Source of the DNA: Diospyros lotus
Lineage: Eukaryota; Streptophyta; Magnoliopsida; Ericales; Ebenaceae
Assembly: GCF_014633365.1 (NCBI RefSeq)
Contig: NC_068352.1
Span: forward strand, 16,339,310-16,403,309
DNA length: 64,000 nt
Direction of reading: 5' to 3'
This document shows, one piece after another, positions 11,416 through 23,065 of this stretch. The translations under genes were made by a program, and so were the position numbers. Position 1 is the first letter of the stretch, and each line of letters begins with the position of its first letter. The notes beneath the pieces were generated by a model, which worked only from the letters and a program-made list of their open reading frames with translations, made no database searches and was not told the origin of the DNA.

Positions 11416-13685
11416 TGCAATACTCGTGAATTTCTAAAGGATTCAAGTGTAACTTATCTTGGGGCGTAAGTGGAATTTTTATAAGTTTGGGGTGTTATAG
11501 AGTAATTTTCTAGAGTTATGGGTGACCGAATCAACTGTAAGGAATGCCCTGAAGCTTAGATACCTACGAAAAGGATATGGGATTGACGAGCATCTCAAGA
11601 CAAGATTTATGGCCTTAAAAGAAATTGGAACAAAGATAGTTTTCGGTACAGCTATGGTTTAAGCTGCGAAATCGAATGGTCAAAAGGAACTTCCAAAAAG
11701 TCAACGGAACCCTGAAAAGATCTAAGTTTTGCATAAGAAACAACCCTGAGGTGGTTTCAGGATAAAACAAGAGGGATTCGAGATTAAAGCATATTTTTGG
11801 GCTAAATGTAATTTATGAAACTTGGTTGAAAATGGTAAAACGAAACTTGGGGGATAAAAAGTGAAAAAGGAAATTCAGGGGTTCATTGGGAAATTTTTAG
11901 AAACTCAAAGGGTTGCTTGGAAAGACCCAAAAGTAATTTGGAAGTTTGAAGGGGTAAAAATGTAATTTTGAAAAAAAAAACTAGCAGTATGAATACTGCC
12001 AGCCGCTGGCCACCACTCCCATTGTCAATTTCAGTTGTAGGGGGTTTCCAAGAAGGGTTCAAGGCTAGGGGTAAAGTCATCAGAACCTGCCCACGGTGAG
12101 GGATCGGCCACGTCGACGACCGATTTGATCAAAATTTTGGCTATGAGATGGCCAAAGAATCGAGGTTTTGTGAATCGATTTTTTGGGCTAATGATGAAGG
12201 TTTTGGGTTGATCTGAGGCAGGTTGAGGCATTAAAGAGCTCGAATTAGACAACAAAGGGCGTTTGAAGGCTCGAAATTTGGTATAAATAGAGGCCAATGG
12301 TTGAGGCTTTTTTCATAAGTTTGAGCACATATTCAAGGCTTTAGAAAGAAAATCGAGGGTTAAGGATAAGAGGCTTTTGTTCCTTGTATTTTGTAAAGTG
12401 TTTTTGGAGAGTTTGGTGAGCATTCGTGTAGGTTTGAGTGGGTTTCTGGTGGTCACCGAAAAACTACACGGAAGCCTTGGCCGAGTTTTCAAACGGTCGA
12501 TTGAGCCATTTCTGGTAGTTGCACAAGGTGTACGAGCCATTCTTCACTCGCAGTACACGCGCAAAGCGCGTAAGGGGGCGTGGGCCATAGGTATTTTTTG
12601 GAATTTTTTTTAATATTTTTGGAAAATTATTTTATGAATTATGGTGTTGAAATTTTTTTAAAAATAATGTTTGAAAAGGTATTTATTTTGGAATTATTGA
12701 GGGAAAATAGTAAGAAAATAGAGAAAAATTATGAGAAAATTATGAAAAAATAGGTGTTGATACTTTTTTGAATAAATATGATGTCCAGGGTATGTTGAGG
12801 TTCAAAGTTGATTGATTGTGCAATTTTTGGGGCCTGACACGAAAATAGAGATTGGACCCAGGTTCGAGATATCCTGAGTTTTGTTTAAGGTGAGTGGTTT
12901 TCCCAGAATACTTATACGTGATATATTTGCCTATATTCTGCATGATATTCACTAAGGTTGCTAAGTCTTATGTAATTTATAAATATTTTTTCATATCTAT
13001 AAATATACTGTTGTATCGATAGTCGTGATTTTTCACATGGCATGATATTATTGGCATATCGATACTTGTGAACGGGATGGGATGTCACCCTGATGGACTA
13101 GTCGTAATTCCCCTAACGTATAGGAGTATCTCATTAACTTGAGTACTTGCTAGGATGACTGCCTAAGGTAAGTTACACTAGGGTATCTATTTATTCTTGT
13201 CCATGCATCATTCATTCATTCATGAAAGTTGCTTTAACCCTCTCTTAAAAGATTCATCTTCTAATGTTGGACTTGTGTCCTTGAAATATTCTACGTTCTG
13301 GACGAGATGAGCAAACAAAAAGACAAGGAAGTAATTGAAGCTTGAGCATGGTGGAGGTTTTGTGGTAGGTCCTATGCCAAGGCTAGGACCAGTTATCCAG
13401 TTAGTTTATGTTTAATTTCATTTACAGTTATTGTAATGTTATGATGATGAATGATATGTATGAACTTACTTATGTATTGATTTATGAGATTTCGTGAGGT
13501 TTTGATTCTACTTCCGCTTATGAATAAGTTTATGATTCCTTAGTTTTGCATTGGAAGTGTAAATTTAATATACGTATGTTGAGGATTTGAGTACAATACG
13601 CAAAGATGGAAATGTAAATATGTGTGAGGTAAACAAAAAAAAAATCCTAGCATAATAACATGCCATGAAGAGGCGAGGTGTTACA
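11416..13685 (+). mobile_element. 3' LTR of gypsy element E
   Basis: Starts TGCAATACTCGTG right after the PPT and ends GGCGAGGTGTTACA, the expected imperfect terminal repeat pair for this group. Length is about 2.27 kb. A plus-strand TATAAATAGAGG lies at 12282. No matching 5' LTR exists in the window, so no duplication can be confirmed; the five bases after it are CATAA. Short ORFs inside are ordinary LTR sequence. Confidence 0.8.
12282..12292 (+). promoter_or_regulatory. TATA box of the E 3' LTR
   Basis: TATAAATAGAG about 870 bp into the LTR, on the element's sense strand, as expected for an LTR promoter at the U3/R boundary. The same TATAAATAGAG string occurs on the minus strand of solo LTR H (45354-45364), hinting that the two LTRs are related. 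Confidence 0.55.
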
Positions 13686-13853
13686 CATAACCTCTACAAG
13701 CTAAATATTGAGTGTTATAGAAGTAAGAAGGATAAGAGCTTGCCTGAAATGAAGAAGAAAACCACCCTCAAAGCTTGGTCGAACCCCTCCTTCTTCCTTT
13801 TCTTCTTCTTCTTCTTCTTCTTCTTCTTTCTCTCAGCCAAACACTCTATAAAT
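13686..13853 (-). other. Left fragment of host repeat L, with CTT microsatellite
   Basis: Sequence between the E 3' LTR and the A-family solo LTR. It holds a (TTC)n run at about 13796-13827. The last five bases, TAAAT, are the duplicated target site of the next LTR. I read it as part of L because it continues across that LTR to 16040, but its left boundary is unclear. Confidence 0.4.
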
Positions 13854-16034
13854 TGTTGAGTTCTAACCTAGTCAAGAGGGGGGGTGAATTGACACCTTTT
13901 AAAACTTTAATGCAAAACCTATGCATGTATATATATGAGAAAACAAATTTAATATAAACCAAAATTGTAGTTGAGAGTACAGGAGCACTTAAATACTAGA
14001 TGGATAATATGATATCCGCCAGCTGTGCTAGTATGTGCTTAGATCCAATATACTCTTCAAATTACAACTTGGTGAAAAACATGTGATTTGAATGCACACA
14101 ATAACAAGACTTTAAATAAACCAAATGGAATATTGAATGAGTACAAAGAATGATCAATTAAAGCAAATCAGAATATAATAGCCAACAAGAATGTAGGCCT
14201 TAGGATTTGGCCACACAAAAACAAAAACAAACAAGTATAATCAAGCAAGAATAAGTAAAGAGTGAAGAGAAGAAGGACACAACGATTTATAGTGGTTCGG
14301 CCCTTATGGCTTACATCCACTACCTTAGGATTCCATTCCTTAGGATTTTCAATCAAATCCACTATATAAAACTTTTCTTACAACCACCAAAGCCTTCACT
14401 TGGCTTCACCACCACCAAACTATTTCTGGAGTCTCACACTCACTAGTTTGGATTTTGTACGCTCTTTACAAGATAGTAGAGATTGAAAAATAGGGTTCTC
14501 TCAAAATAATACAATGAAGTGTAGAGAACTCTCTTAGTTTTCTCTCAAGAAGATAAAGGAAAAGAAAGACTTGGAGAGAATGAGAATCTTGGCTAATGAT
14601 GTAGAAAATGATAGGGCTTCCAAAAGTTGTTCCAAAGGCTTCAAGAGATCCTTTTATATAGTGTTAGAGTTGGCTTTCCTTGATCAATCTCAACCCTCCA
14701 TGTGTCAAGTCTTCAAGCCAATCTTAGCCCTTCATTTTGAATTTTTGATTTACCTTCCATAATCAGCTAACTTGATTGATCTTCAAGACCTTTGACTTTT
14801 GTAGATCTCCAATCAGCCTTGAATGAGAAAATCAATTCCAATAATGCATGGCTGATTTCAAGGATTAAAAATATCATCCAAACCCTTCATAATTCTTGCA
14901 AAATCGAAATTAAATAACAAATGATCAATTCTGACTTCTAGTTGATCTTCAAACTCCTTTGATTGTGCAATTGTTCCCTTAGCTTCCATAACAAGCATAG
15001 CTAATTTGAAATTTGAATTTAAACCTCCAAATGGTGTAAAATCCATCCAGATATTCTCAAATAATGAAGCAAATTTATCCAATAATGAAGATATCAATTA
15101 TAACTTCAAAAGCCCTTAATTGATCAAGTTTCCATAGTAAAAATGTTGACAATAAGAAGAGAATCAATTTGTGTAGCTGAATATATGCAAGATATCCTTA
15201 GAATATTCTCCCATAATGAAGATATCAATTAGCCATAATGAGGATATCAATTAGTCATAATGAGTAGGATAATTGATTCCATGATTTGAGTAGAGGATCC
15301 TTTTAATGAGAGAGAATCAACAATAAAGGAAAGTAATATCAATCAAGGTTTAACTTTCAACCTTAAATAGGCATTAATGTTGAACAATAAGGCTAAATCT
15401 TTAATTTCTCCATTTGAATGCAATTCAAAAATTCTTCCATATTTAATTGAGTAAAGAAGCTTCTAAGAACCTTTAAATTTACTCCATGATTCTCTCACCA
15501 TATTTAGACCAACGAGATGATGTAACCTTGATGAGTGTGCTCCACGTGGCTGCCATGTCGCCAAGATGCCACATTAACAATGCCATGTCACCAAGTTACA
15601 TATATGGCAACTCCATATAGTGGACTACTCCAATCTCCTCAAAAACTTTCATATAGATCTTTTGAACTTCCCATATATAAACAAGGATTCCATATATATA
15701 TATATATATATCTTCTAGACTTTCCATTCCAAGAAAAACTTTCCATATATAAACAAGGATTCCATATATATATCTTCTAGACTTTCCATTCCAAGAAGAA
15801 CTTTTCATATATAGCTCAAATACTCAAATTTCTAGAAAGCTCTCTAAAAACTTGTTTCCATATATAATGAAATCTCTATATAGGTATAAGAAGTTTCCAT
15901 ATATAACCTGTGTCATGAAATCACTAAAGAATAGCTTTGTAAGCCTTATGAAGGCTTCATGCTTTGTTAGAACATAAAATATAAATTCACATTCACACAT
16001 GCCAATCATCAATCATCAAAATCTACACTCAACA
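13854..16034 (-). mobile_element. Solo LTR, A family (SIRE/Maximus-like), reverse orientation
   Basis: Plus strand begins TGTTGAGTTCTAACC and ends ATCTACACTCAACA, with perfect TAAAT duplications (13849-13853 and 16035-16039). It is the reverse complement of solo LTR A2 (49033-51126) along its whole length and of the 44-bp stub at 2980. Length is 2181 bp against 2094 bp for A2. Part of the excess is a tandem duplication of about 66 bp plus a (TA)n run near 15675-15810. The sense (minus) strand has TATATAAAAGG near 14650-14660. A 62-codon ORF at 15824-16012 has an identical copy in A2, but it lies in LTR sequence and I do not treat it as a gene. Confidence 0.93.
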
Positions 16035-16039
16035 TAAAT

Positions 16040-16486
16040 ATCTCTCTTATCTCAACTTTCCCTCTATTTATATAGCCAAGAGACAGAGAAAAGTGGGTTT
16101 AGAAGCGTGGAAAGACTAAATGAAAAGTCATCCACCACCGCCTGAAAGTTAGGGTTTGGGTTAAGCAAGTGGCCTAGGAAGTCATTTTCAAAAAAAGGTT
16201 ATCCGAATATACTAGAGCTATCCGAATATAAGAGATAATAACTCATAGGGTATCCAAATATCAAATTTCCTATCCAAATATGAGACTCAAAACTCCATGG
16301 GGTATTCGAATACCATGATTTCTATCCGAATACACGACACAAGGCATGCGCAAGGGGTATCCAAATACATACACAAAGATTGCAATGAGGTATCTGAATA
16401 CATACACAAAAATTGCAATAGGGTATCCGAATACCAAGCTTAGTATTCGGATAGCATGCTTTCCAAGGGGGGTATCCGAATAACCC
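16040..16486 (-). repeat. Host repeat L, middle fragment with TATCCGAATA motif cluster
   Basis: Continues L after the A-family LTR. The reverse strand has a TATATAAATAGAGG promoter-like element at about 16065-16078. From 16200 on, eleven copies of a 10-bp motif (TATCCGAATA and one-base variants, in both orientations) occur at irregular spacing. The cluster is cut at 16486 by B-outer and continues beyond 42462. L looks like U3 of an old reverse-strand LTR ending at 42811. Confidence 0.55.
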
Positions 16487-16682
16487 TGTTAGTGTAGGTG
16501 CTTTAGACCCAATTAAATTGGGCATGTTGTACACTGACAATTGCAATTATATTTATTATTATTGAATAAGGAGTTATTCAATCTGACAAAAAAGTCATTC
16601 TATTAGTTTCTTGTTATTATTGTAATGACCAGATGAAATTAGATAGAAGTCCATATGATGTTTATCATGATTAATCTATAAA
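16487..16682 (+). mobile_element. B-outer 5' LTR, first 196 bp
   Basis: Begins TGTTAGTGTAGGTGC and matches the start of the other B LTRs (20969, 29952, 40598). It ends with ATAAA (16678-16682), the duplicated target of element C. The LTR resumes at 33966 with AGATG's counterpart GATGTGAGATGATG. Confidence 0.9.
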
Positions 16683-19600
16683 TGTTGTTGCCAAAAATAT
16701 AACAATTAGAATTTGTGAAGCAGGAATGCTGGAGCGGCAGTAGAGCGAGGCGAAAAGCTGGTAGGTGTCTGCTGGTGGAAGTATGCGTCAAGTAGCTCTG
16801 GTCTCCAATTAGCTAGTTGAGGTCTAGAGTTAGCCATCAAGGGTATTTTTGGTACTGAATTAATTCATCTAGGAGTAGCCTCTTGTGTGTTCGGGACATA
16901 ACTACACTCACAAGAACAAGTTAGAAAGCACGCGGGGATTCCTTGCCCACGTATGCCCTTCGATGCTTAAGTCAGTAAGGGAAGAAAAATAATGTAATAA
17001 ATAAAAGAGATGATTAACAAATATTAATGTGTACCCTTCCTGACAAGAGAATGTATAATATCGTCATGAGCACTCAGGTGGGCTTAAGAGGAATCCCCCT
17101 AAAGAGCTGAACTGCCTAGGGAGTCCTCCGGGGAAAGGTAGGCCTCACAGCAAGCTGCCAAAGTTGATTCTTGGCCTCTAAAGAGTCTAGCCGAATGAGG
17201 CTTCGAGTTGACAGGATACTTCTATTACTCTGAATTTTGCATAATATCTCTGAGATGGCTTCTTGATTATGCATGGTATGGATTAATTCTCTCCCAAGGA
17301 GTTGCAATGTGGTTAATTAACTCTTCCCCACTTAACTTAATTAATTTCCCGCACCATATATAATTAATCAATTATATTCATACTTTTACATATATTTAAG
17401 GTGAAGGGTTATTGAAAAGTGCTTGGACCAAGCCCAAAACGTAAGCCCATTGAACACCTAAAGTGGCTTAATAGACACATGCATGGTCCATACACATAGT
17501 GCATTTAAATAATCAACTCACATTGCATATTATAGTTAAGGTTATATATGCCATGCGATTATGCATATTGAGAGTTTATCATAGGCTAGATTATAATGGA
17601 GAATCGTGAGAAAGCAAGCCATAGAGGTGGGTCCCATTATGTACATATTATATGCTTATTACATAGTGTATGGTTTCTTAATTATGCACATGCAACGTGC
17701 GTATGTTGTATGTGGAGTGCAATTAGAAATTATATAAGACAAGCTAAGGCATGGGGCCCAAGGGGCACTTAAGGAATGTGCAGCCACCAATTGAGGTTGT
17801 ATATTATATTGGTATATGTATATTATATGTACATTTTGATTGAATTTCTATTGGAAAGATGGTGATAATGTCCATGACTAGAAAAAGGGACCCATGGTGC
17901 ACTAAACATTTGAGAAAATGGTTGCATGGAGAAGGGTTCTAGAAGAGGTGGTGGCAGACAAGGCCTACCTCTTTATGACAGAAGGTAGTGGCATGAAGCA
18001 CATGTGGTCTGGTAGGAGGGAACTTGGAATGGCAAGAGAGGGGGAGCACACGTGAATTGCAAGAGGGGCCATATAGGGCTTGAGAGGAGGCTGGCACATG
18101 CGGTCATGGGAAGAAGCAGACAGCTCGAGAGGCTGGCATAAGGGGAAAACAAAATGCAAGAACTAGACGATGGCTGGAAGTAATCGAGAGTAAAATAAGA
18201 TGTGTTCATTGAAGGATCATGAACGAGGAAACATAGCATGCAACGGAAGCGGTTTAAAATCAAAACTGTTCCCCGTATTGATTAGAATCTAGGAGACTTA
18301 CTTTTACGACGGATTACCGGTCGGAATGGAGCGATAGGAGCAGGATGAGCGGGAGCTACGGCGCGTGGTGGAGACGACGGCTGTCCTGCGATCCTTCGGC
18401 TCCTTCGCATCAGAACTTGGAGGCTCTCTTCAGTCTTCCGAAATATGACTCGAACTCGTGGCCTCCCTTCGGTGAAGAAGAGCAAAAACGACCTTAGATG
18501 AAAAAACAACCAAAGAGAGATATATATAGGGAGAACCCTAGGGTTAAAACCCTAGTGGGCCAAACCCTAATGGGCCAAGTCCATTTAATTAATTTTCTAA
18601 TTGGGTTAGCCCAATTTAATTAATTAAACTAATGAACTATTATTTTATTCTAGCCCAATTAATTATGGACCATCCTGAATAAAATAATTCTCTCTTAATG
18701 TAATTCACCCAACAAGCCAAATGTATTAAAAAATACATGAGTTACATCGAGCTACCCCGGGGACCAAAAGACAAATTATTCACGGCTACTAAAATGACCA
18801 AAATATCCCTGCTACCTAGTAGCTATATTTTGTCATTCTAAGTGTTCCAACTATCACCATATGGTAACACTGACCCCACGAATAATTTTGCATATGCCAT
18901 GTCTTTGACCTACTAGTGTAATGACAAAAATACCCCTCTGCGTAACACCCATCATTTAGAAAGGAATAATGTACTAACACCTCTCTAAATGATTTCTACC
19001 ATCCTTAGATCACTAGTCCAATAATCCGTGACTACTCGAATGTACTTGCTTATCACTAGGAGCTACCCAGAAGCACACACTCTTAAGTCATGTTCCCAGG
19101 GCCCTGGATTATTTGATTATTCTTGGACAATCACAAGGGGGTGAATCACAGAAACTATCTTGTATTAGTCTGTCTTAGTTAATTAGAAACCATACTCCCA
19201 ACTCAAAAGGATATTGATCTTTGATAGACCTCACCTACAATGAATCTAAGAATATAGCTCTAGGTTCACTAGACCACCAACTAATACTCAAGTATTAGAC
19301 TACTCGTCCACGTAGTAGCAGTGATAGACTAGCTCCATGATAATTAGTACTTTGTCATTAGCTTCTATCACAGGTCCACTCTACGCATTCCAAATGCGCT
19401 TGTACAATTAGAGTAAACGGACTGTTTACTGGCTAAGGCAAGCCATCCTCCATTAGGATCTATTGCACAATGATCTTATCATGATAGAATACCCAGTTCT
19501 ATCAAAAGATCAAGAGTAATATTTTTCTTACTTATTAAGTACCCATGATTCATGCCTAACTGTGAGGAACAACCCATCACATGAATCACTTACTTAATAG

Positions 19601-20862
19601 CATGGACACCTTTCCAACAATTAAATGCAAATAATATATGTGCCATAAACTGAATAAAAGAAACATCATTACCATAAATTAAATAAAACGTGTCTTTAGG
19701 GCATACATTTCCAACATTCGTGTGGCTAGCTGGAAGCCGAAGAAGGAGGCGACATCTTGGGAATAAGGAGAGCATGTCTGGGAAAAACGTTACACCCTGA
19801 GAAAGAAATATATTTCGAGAAGAACAGTGCAGTCCGGGAAGAATGATGCAACCGGGAAGAGGGAGAATGCCAAAAGGAAGTTTATGCCAGGAAGGAAAGC
19901 CATCTGGGAACAAATATTCTTGGAAGAATGTGAGTGTGGGTAGTCGGGAAGAACCTTCAGTGCCCAGGAAGGACGCTCCAACTTTCGGGGCAGATATTCT
20001 AGCTTTTAGGAATAATTATACAGCTTCCAAGAATAATTATCCAGCTTTCGGGAACAATACTCCATCTTAAAAAGAATGTTCCATCCCTTGAATGAACACT
20101 CCAGCCTCAGAAATAACTAGCCCAGAAAGAATGAGTGCCGAGAGAACCAGGGGCCTGGTTGCTAAGAGAAATGTTGTGCCGCAAGAAGGCGCTGCCAAAA
20201 GGATGTTGCAACAAGATTGCTGCAAGGCCAAGAGGAATGTTGCGACGAAATTTTTGCAAGAAGGAATGTCGTATGGATGCCACAAGGGAGCCACAAGAAG
20301 TAATGCCACAAGGCACCATCGTGCTACCAGGATGCCGTAAGGGTGCCTCAGAATGGTTGCGACAGATTGCCGTAGGAAATAATGCTGCAAGGATGTTGCG
20401 GCAAGGTGTTGGAATGTTACGGCACACTACTGCAAGGACGAATGCTGGAATGTTGTGGTGAAGACAAGGAGAAGGGTTGCGGCACACTACCGCAAGGAAG
20501 AATGTTGGTGTGGTAACAAAACAAGGAGGTCGCGGCACACTGCCGCAAGGAAGAATGCTGGAATGTTGCAGCAAGAAGACAAGGGAGAGATTTGGTAACT
20601 GAGCCAAAAAGCCCTTACTCTTCATTTACTGCGCAATTTATAAGGAATAGTGCCACATTTTCCCTTAGACCATTTTACCCCCCCCCCAAATCATGAATAT
20701 TTACCTTATAAGCATTATTAATTATTTCCTTTCCGTGTAATTTTTATTTATTATTTAGAAAAATACTCTTATTTGGAATTTCTCAATAAAAATACTCCCG
20801 CTTGGATTTATTAATAAAAACCCCCAGGTGGACGTTATTTTCAAAATATTTATGGCACAACA
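16683..20862 (-). mobile_element. C 3' LTR, interrupted by K
   Basis: About 2.67 kb without K. From 17306 onward it aligns with 31947-33960. Its last part (16735-16980) is a module shared with segment J. The part at about 19740-20590 contains degenerate 20-21-bp units (CCAGCTTTCGGGAATAATTA-like) and repeats built on GGCACACTGCCGCAAGGAAG. Several ORFs of 60-170 codons arise only from these repeats. Confidence 0.85.
18210..19716 (-). mobile_element. Solo LTR K (copia-like) inside the C 3' LTR
   Basis: Absent from the other C LTR, where the sequence passes directly from AAGATGCGTTCGCGTAGC. On the reverse strand it starts TGTTGGAAATGTATGCC and ends GATCCTTCA. Flanks are TTCAT (18205-18209) and TTCGT (19717-19721), a TSD with one change. 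About 1.5 kb, no domains. Reverse-strand TATATATA near 18520 could be its promoter core. Confidence 0.85.
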
Positions 20863-20968
20863 ATAGCCCCCCACTCTTTTTTTTTTACTTTTAAGTTCAA
20901 TGGAAGAGTATATTACTCCTCACACGTCCACCTGTCTTAATGGACAAACCTATTTTTCAAGGATTTAT
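20863..20968 (-). other. C internal remnant with polypurine tract
   Basis: 106 bp between the C 3' LTR and B2. Read on the reverse strand it ends AAAAAGAGTGGGGGGCTAT directly before the LTR start, a convincing PPT. The rest of the C interior is missing. Confidence 0.65.
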
Positions 20969-22928
20969 TGTTAGTGTAAGTGCTCTAGACCCAATCAAAT
21001 TGGGCATGTTGTACATTGACAATTGTAATCATGTTTATTATTTGAATAAAGCGTTGTTCAGATTCACAAGAAGTCATTCTATTAGTTTCTTGTTATTATT
21101 GTAATAACCGAATGAAACTAGATAGAAGTCCATATGATGTATACTGTGATTAATCTATAAAGATGTGAGATGATGCATCACAGTTTCTAGACATCATTAA
21201 ACATTCTAAGTCGTAGCAATGTCAAGAATGGACATTGACAATTGTGGTAAGACTTGTACGTGCTATGTTTTTGCTATGTGATAGCAATGGGGGTCTCACA
21301 TTTATAGGCATGGGGATGTTTAGACAAGTACATAGGTGATCAATGTTGGAGAACGTGTCACTGGACATGACTCGCCATGAGAATCCATTTTGGTTATATG
21401 TTGATGGAATTCTCATACGAGATGGGTGTAACTAATCCTTGGACCTGAGGTTGTCACGGTCATCTCATAAGAAGACCGGTATGCTTTGACGTTGTTTCGA
21501 TGGGCCTAGAGAAAGGTTGCATGTGGGTGATCGTTGGGTATATCGTGAGGCTTATGGAGATGGGTGCATAGCCAAGATGGGACTCGTCTATCCCTTGATA
21601 GAGGATGATGTATCTAAGGCGCCTTCGGTGGATATTCACTTTAAATCCATGGCCATGGTGAAAGAGATCAATAAGGAGTTATTGATTTACTTTCTAATTA
21701 AGTGAAGATATCCGGAAGACCGAAGAAAACTCATGCGATCGTTATCAAGCAACACATCGCCATACTTGAGATCACATAAGATACATTGATGAGAGGATCG
21801 AATTACACAGTAACCATGCTCGTGAAAGGTTATTTGCGGATTATGAATCCTTCTGAATAATTAGGTAGGCATGATGCCTTGCTAGAGACCAATCTTATCT
21901 TATGTGTTCTTACCGACACATTGCCAACATATTCGGAAGCCTAATGAGTCATATACAATAGGCACGGTCCCTAGCTTAAACCAGGAGAGTGGACATATGG
22001 TTAAGTGGGACACTTCGGCAAGAAGTTGTGCCGTCGTAGGTTCTTACGGAAAAAGAACAAAGAGACGTAATAACGTCGATATGACTAGGAGTCGTCATAA
22101 TGGAGAGAGTTTCCTAAAATGACAATTGATTAAATTAGGAAGGAGTTTCTAATTTAATAATTTTCTATTTGTTGGAGTGGCAAATAGGAAATAAAATATA
22201 TTTGGGCTTAAGTTAATATTTGGATTAAATTTGATTTGGGCCAAATATTAAATTAAATATTATATTTGGACTAAATTGGATTTGGGCCAAATATTAAAAT
22301 AAATATTATATTTGGACTAAATTAGATTTGGGCCAAATATTAAATATTATATTTGGGCTTGAATTAGATTTGGACCAAAATATTATATTTAAACCTATAA
22401 AACGATTGGGCCATTTAATTATAATCCTAGTTGGACTAGAATAAACCCATTTAATTTAAGTTCCTAATTGGACTAAATTAAATGGGCCGGCCCATATCCA
22501 TTAGGGTTTAAGAAACCCTAGAGCTCCTTATAAATACCCATTTATGGGTTGCCCAAACCACAGGGGTTTTTGGTGTCGTTTTTCAAGAGTTGAAAAACAT
22601 AATGCCGCTTACACTTTCCCGTTTCTTTTGGCATCAATACGAAACGAGGGCGTTGTTTTTTCATCCATACACAAGCCGCGAAAAGGAGAAGGAGCTAGCA
22701 CTCCTATTCCGCTCTCCTTGCCAACGGACACGTGTCGCATATCACAAGCTAGAGGCCGGACGCTTGGACAGCTAGAATTCGCGAACGACTCGATAATCTA
22801 AAGGTTAGATTTATTTATTTGTTTGTGAATGATTTGATTTCAACGTTGATCCAATCGCCGGGATTGGGGTAAGGTTCAAAATTTTTGAACTACGCTGCTT
22901 TCCCCGTAGCGATCTTGCTTTACTTAAA
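20969..22928 (+). mobile_element. B2 5' LTR
   Basis: TGTTAGTGTAAGTGC to GCTTTACTTAAA, 1960 bp. A TATAAATACCC promoter core lies at 22529. Upstream of it at 22195-22400 are four units of ~45 bp around ATATTTGGACTAAATT and GATTTGGGCCAAATATT. A 62-codon ORF at 21517-21705 recurs in the other B LTRs (30500, 34322, 41154) and has no known motif. Confidence 0.9.
22529..22536 (+). promoter_or_regulatory. TATA box of the B2 5' LTR
   Basis: TATAAATA between GAGCTCCT and CCCATTTATGGG. Equivalent boxes occur in the B2 3' LTR (31545) and in the B-outer 5' LTR (35292), but not in the B-outer 3' LTR, where the region is deleted. Confidence 0.55.
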
Positions 22929-22929
22929 G

Positions 22930-22941
22930 CGGTATCAGAGC
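22930..22941 (+). other. B2 primer-binding site (tRNA-Met type)
   Basis: CGGTATCAGAGC one base after the LTR end. It equals TGGTATCAGAGC, the complement of the initiator tRNA-Met 3' end, with a T-to-C change at position 1. It marks the LTR/interior boundary. Confidence 0.75.
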
Positions 22942-23065
22942 TATCGTCGAAATATTTCAATTCCTTACGTGCGGATTCGGTTATGTTGTTATTTGTGAAA
23001 TAATTAAACAATTGTTGTGTTTGTATTTTTTCGGATTGCAAAATGTTTTTGGTGAAAGGGCAAAA

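Noticed and set aside
18282..18509. 75-codon reverse-strand ORF in K
   Set aside because: Within a solo LTR, downstream of its TATA-like box; arginine/proline-rich, no domain, absent from related LTR D.
20107..20625. 172-codon reverse-strand ORF in LTR C
   Set aside because: It is made of the ~60-bp repeat units (recurring VAVCRN-type strings) and overlaps ORFs on the other strand.
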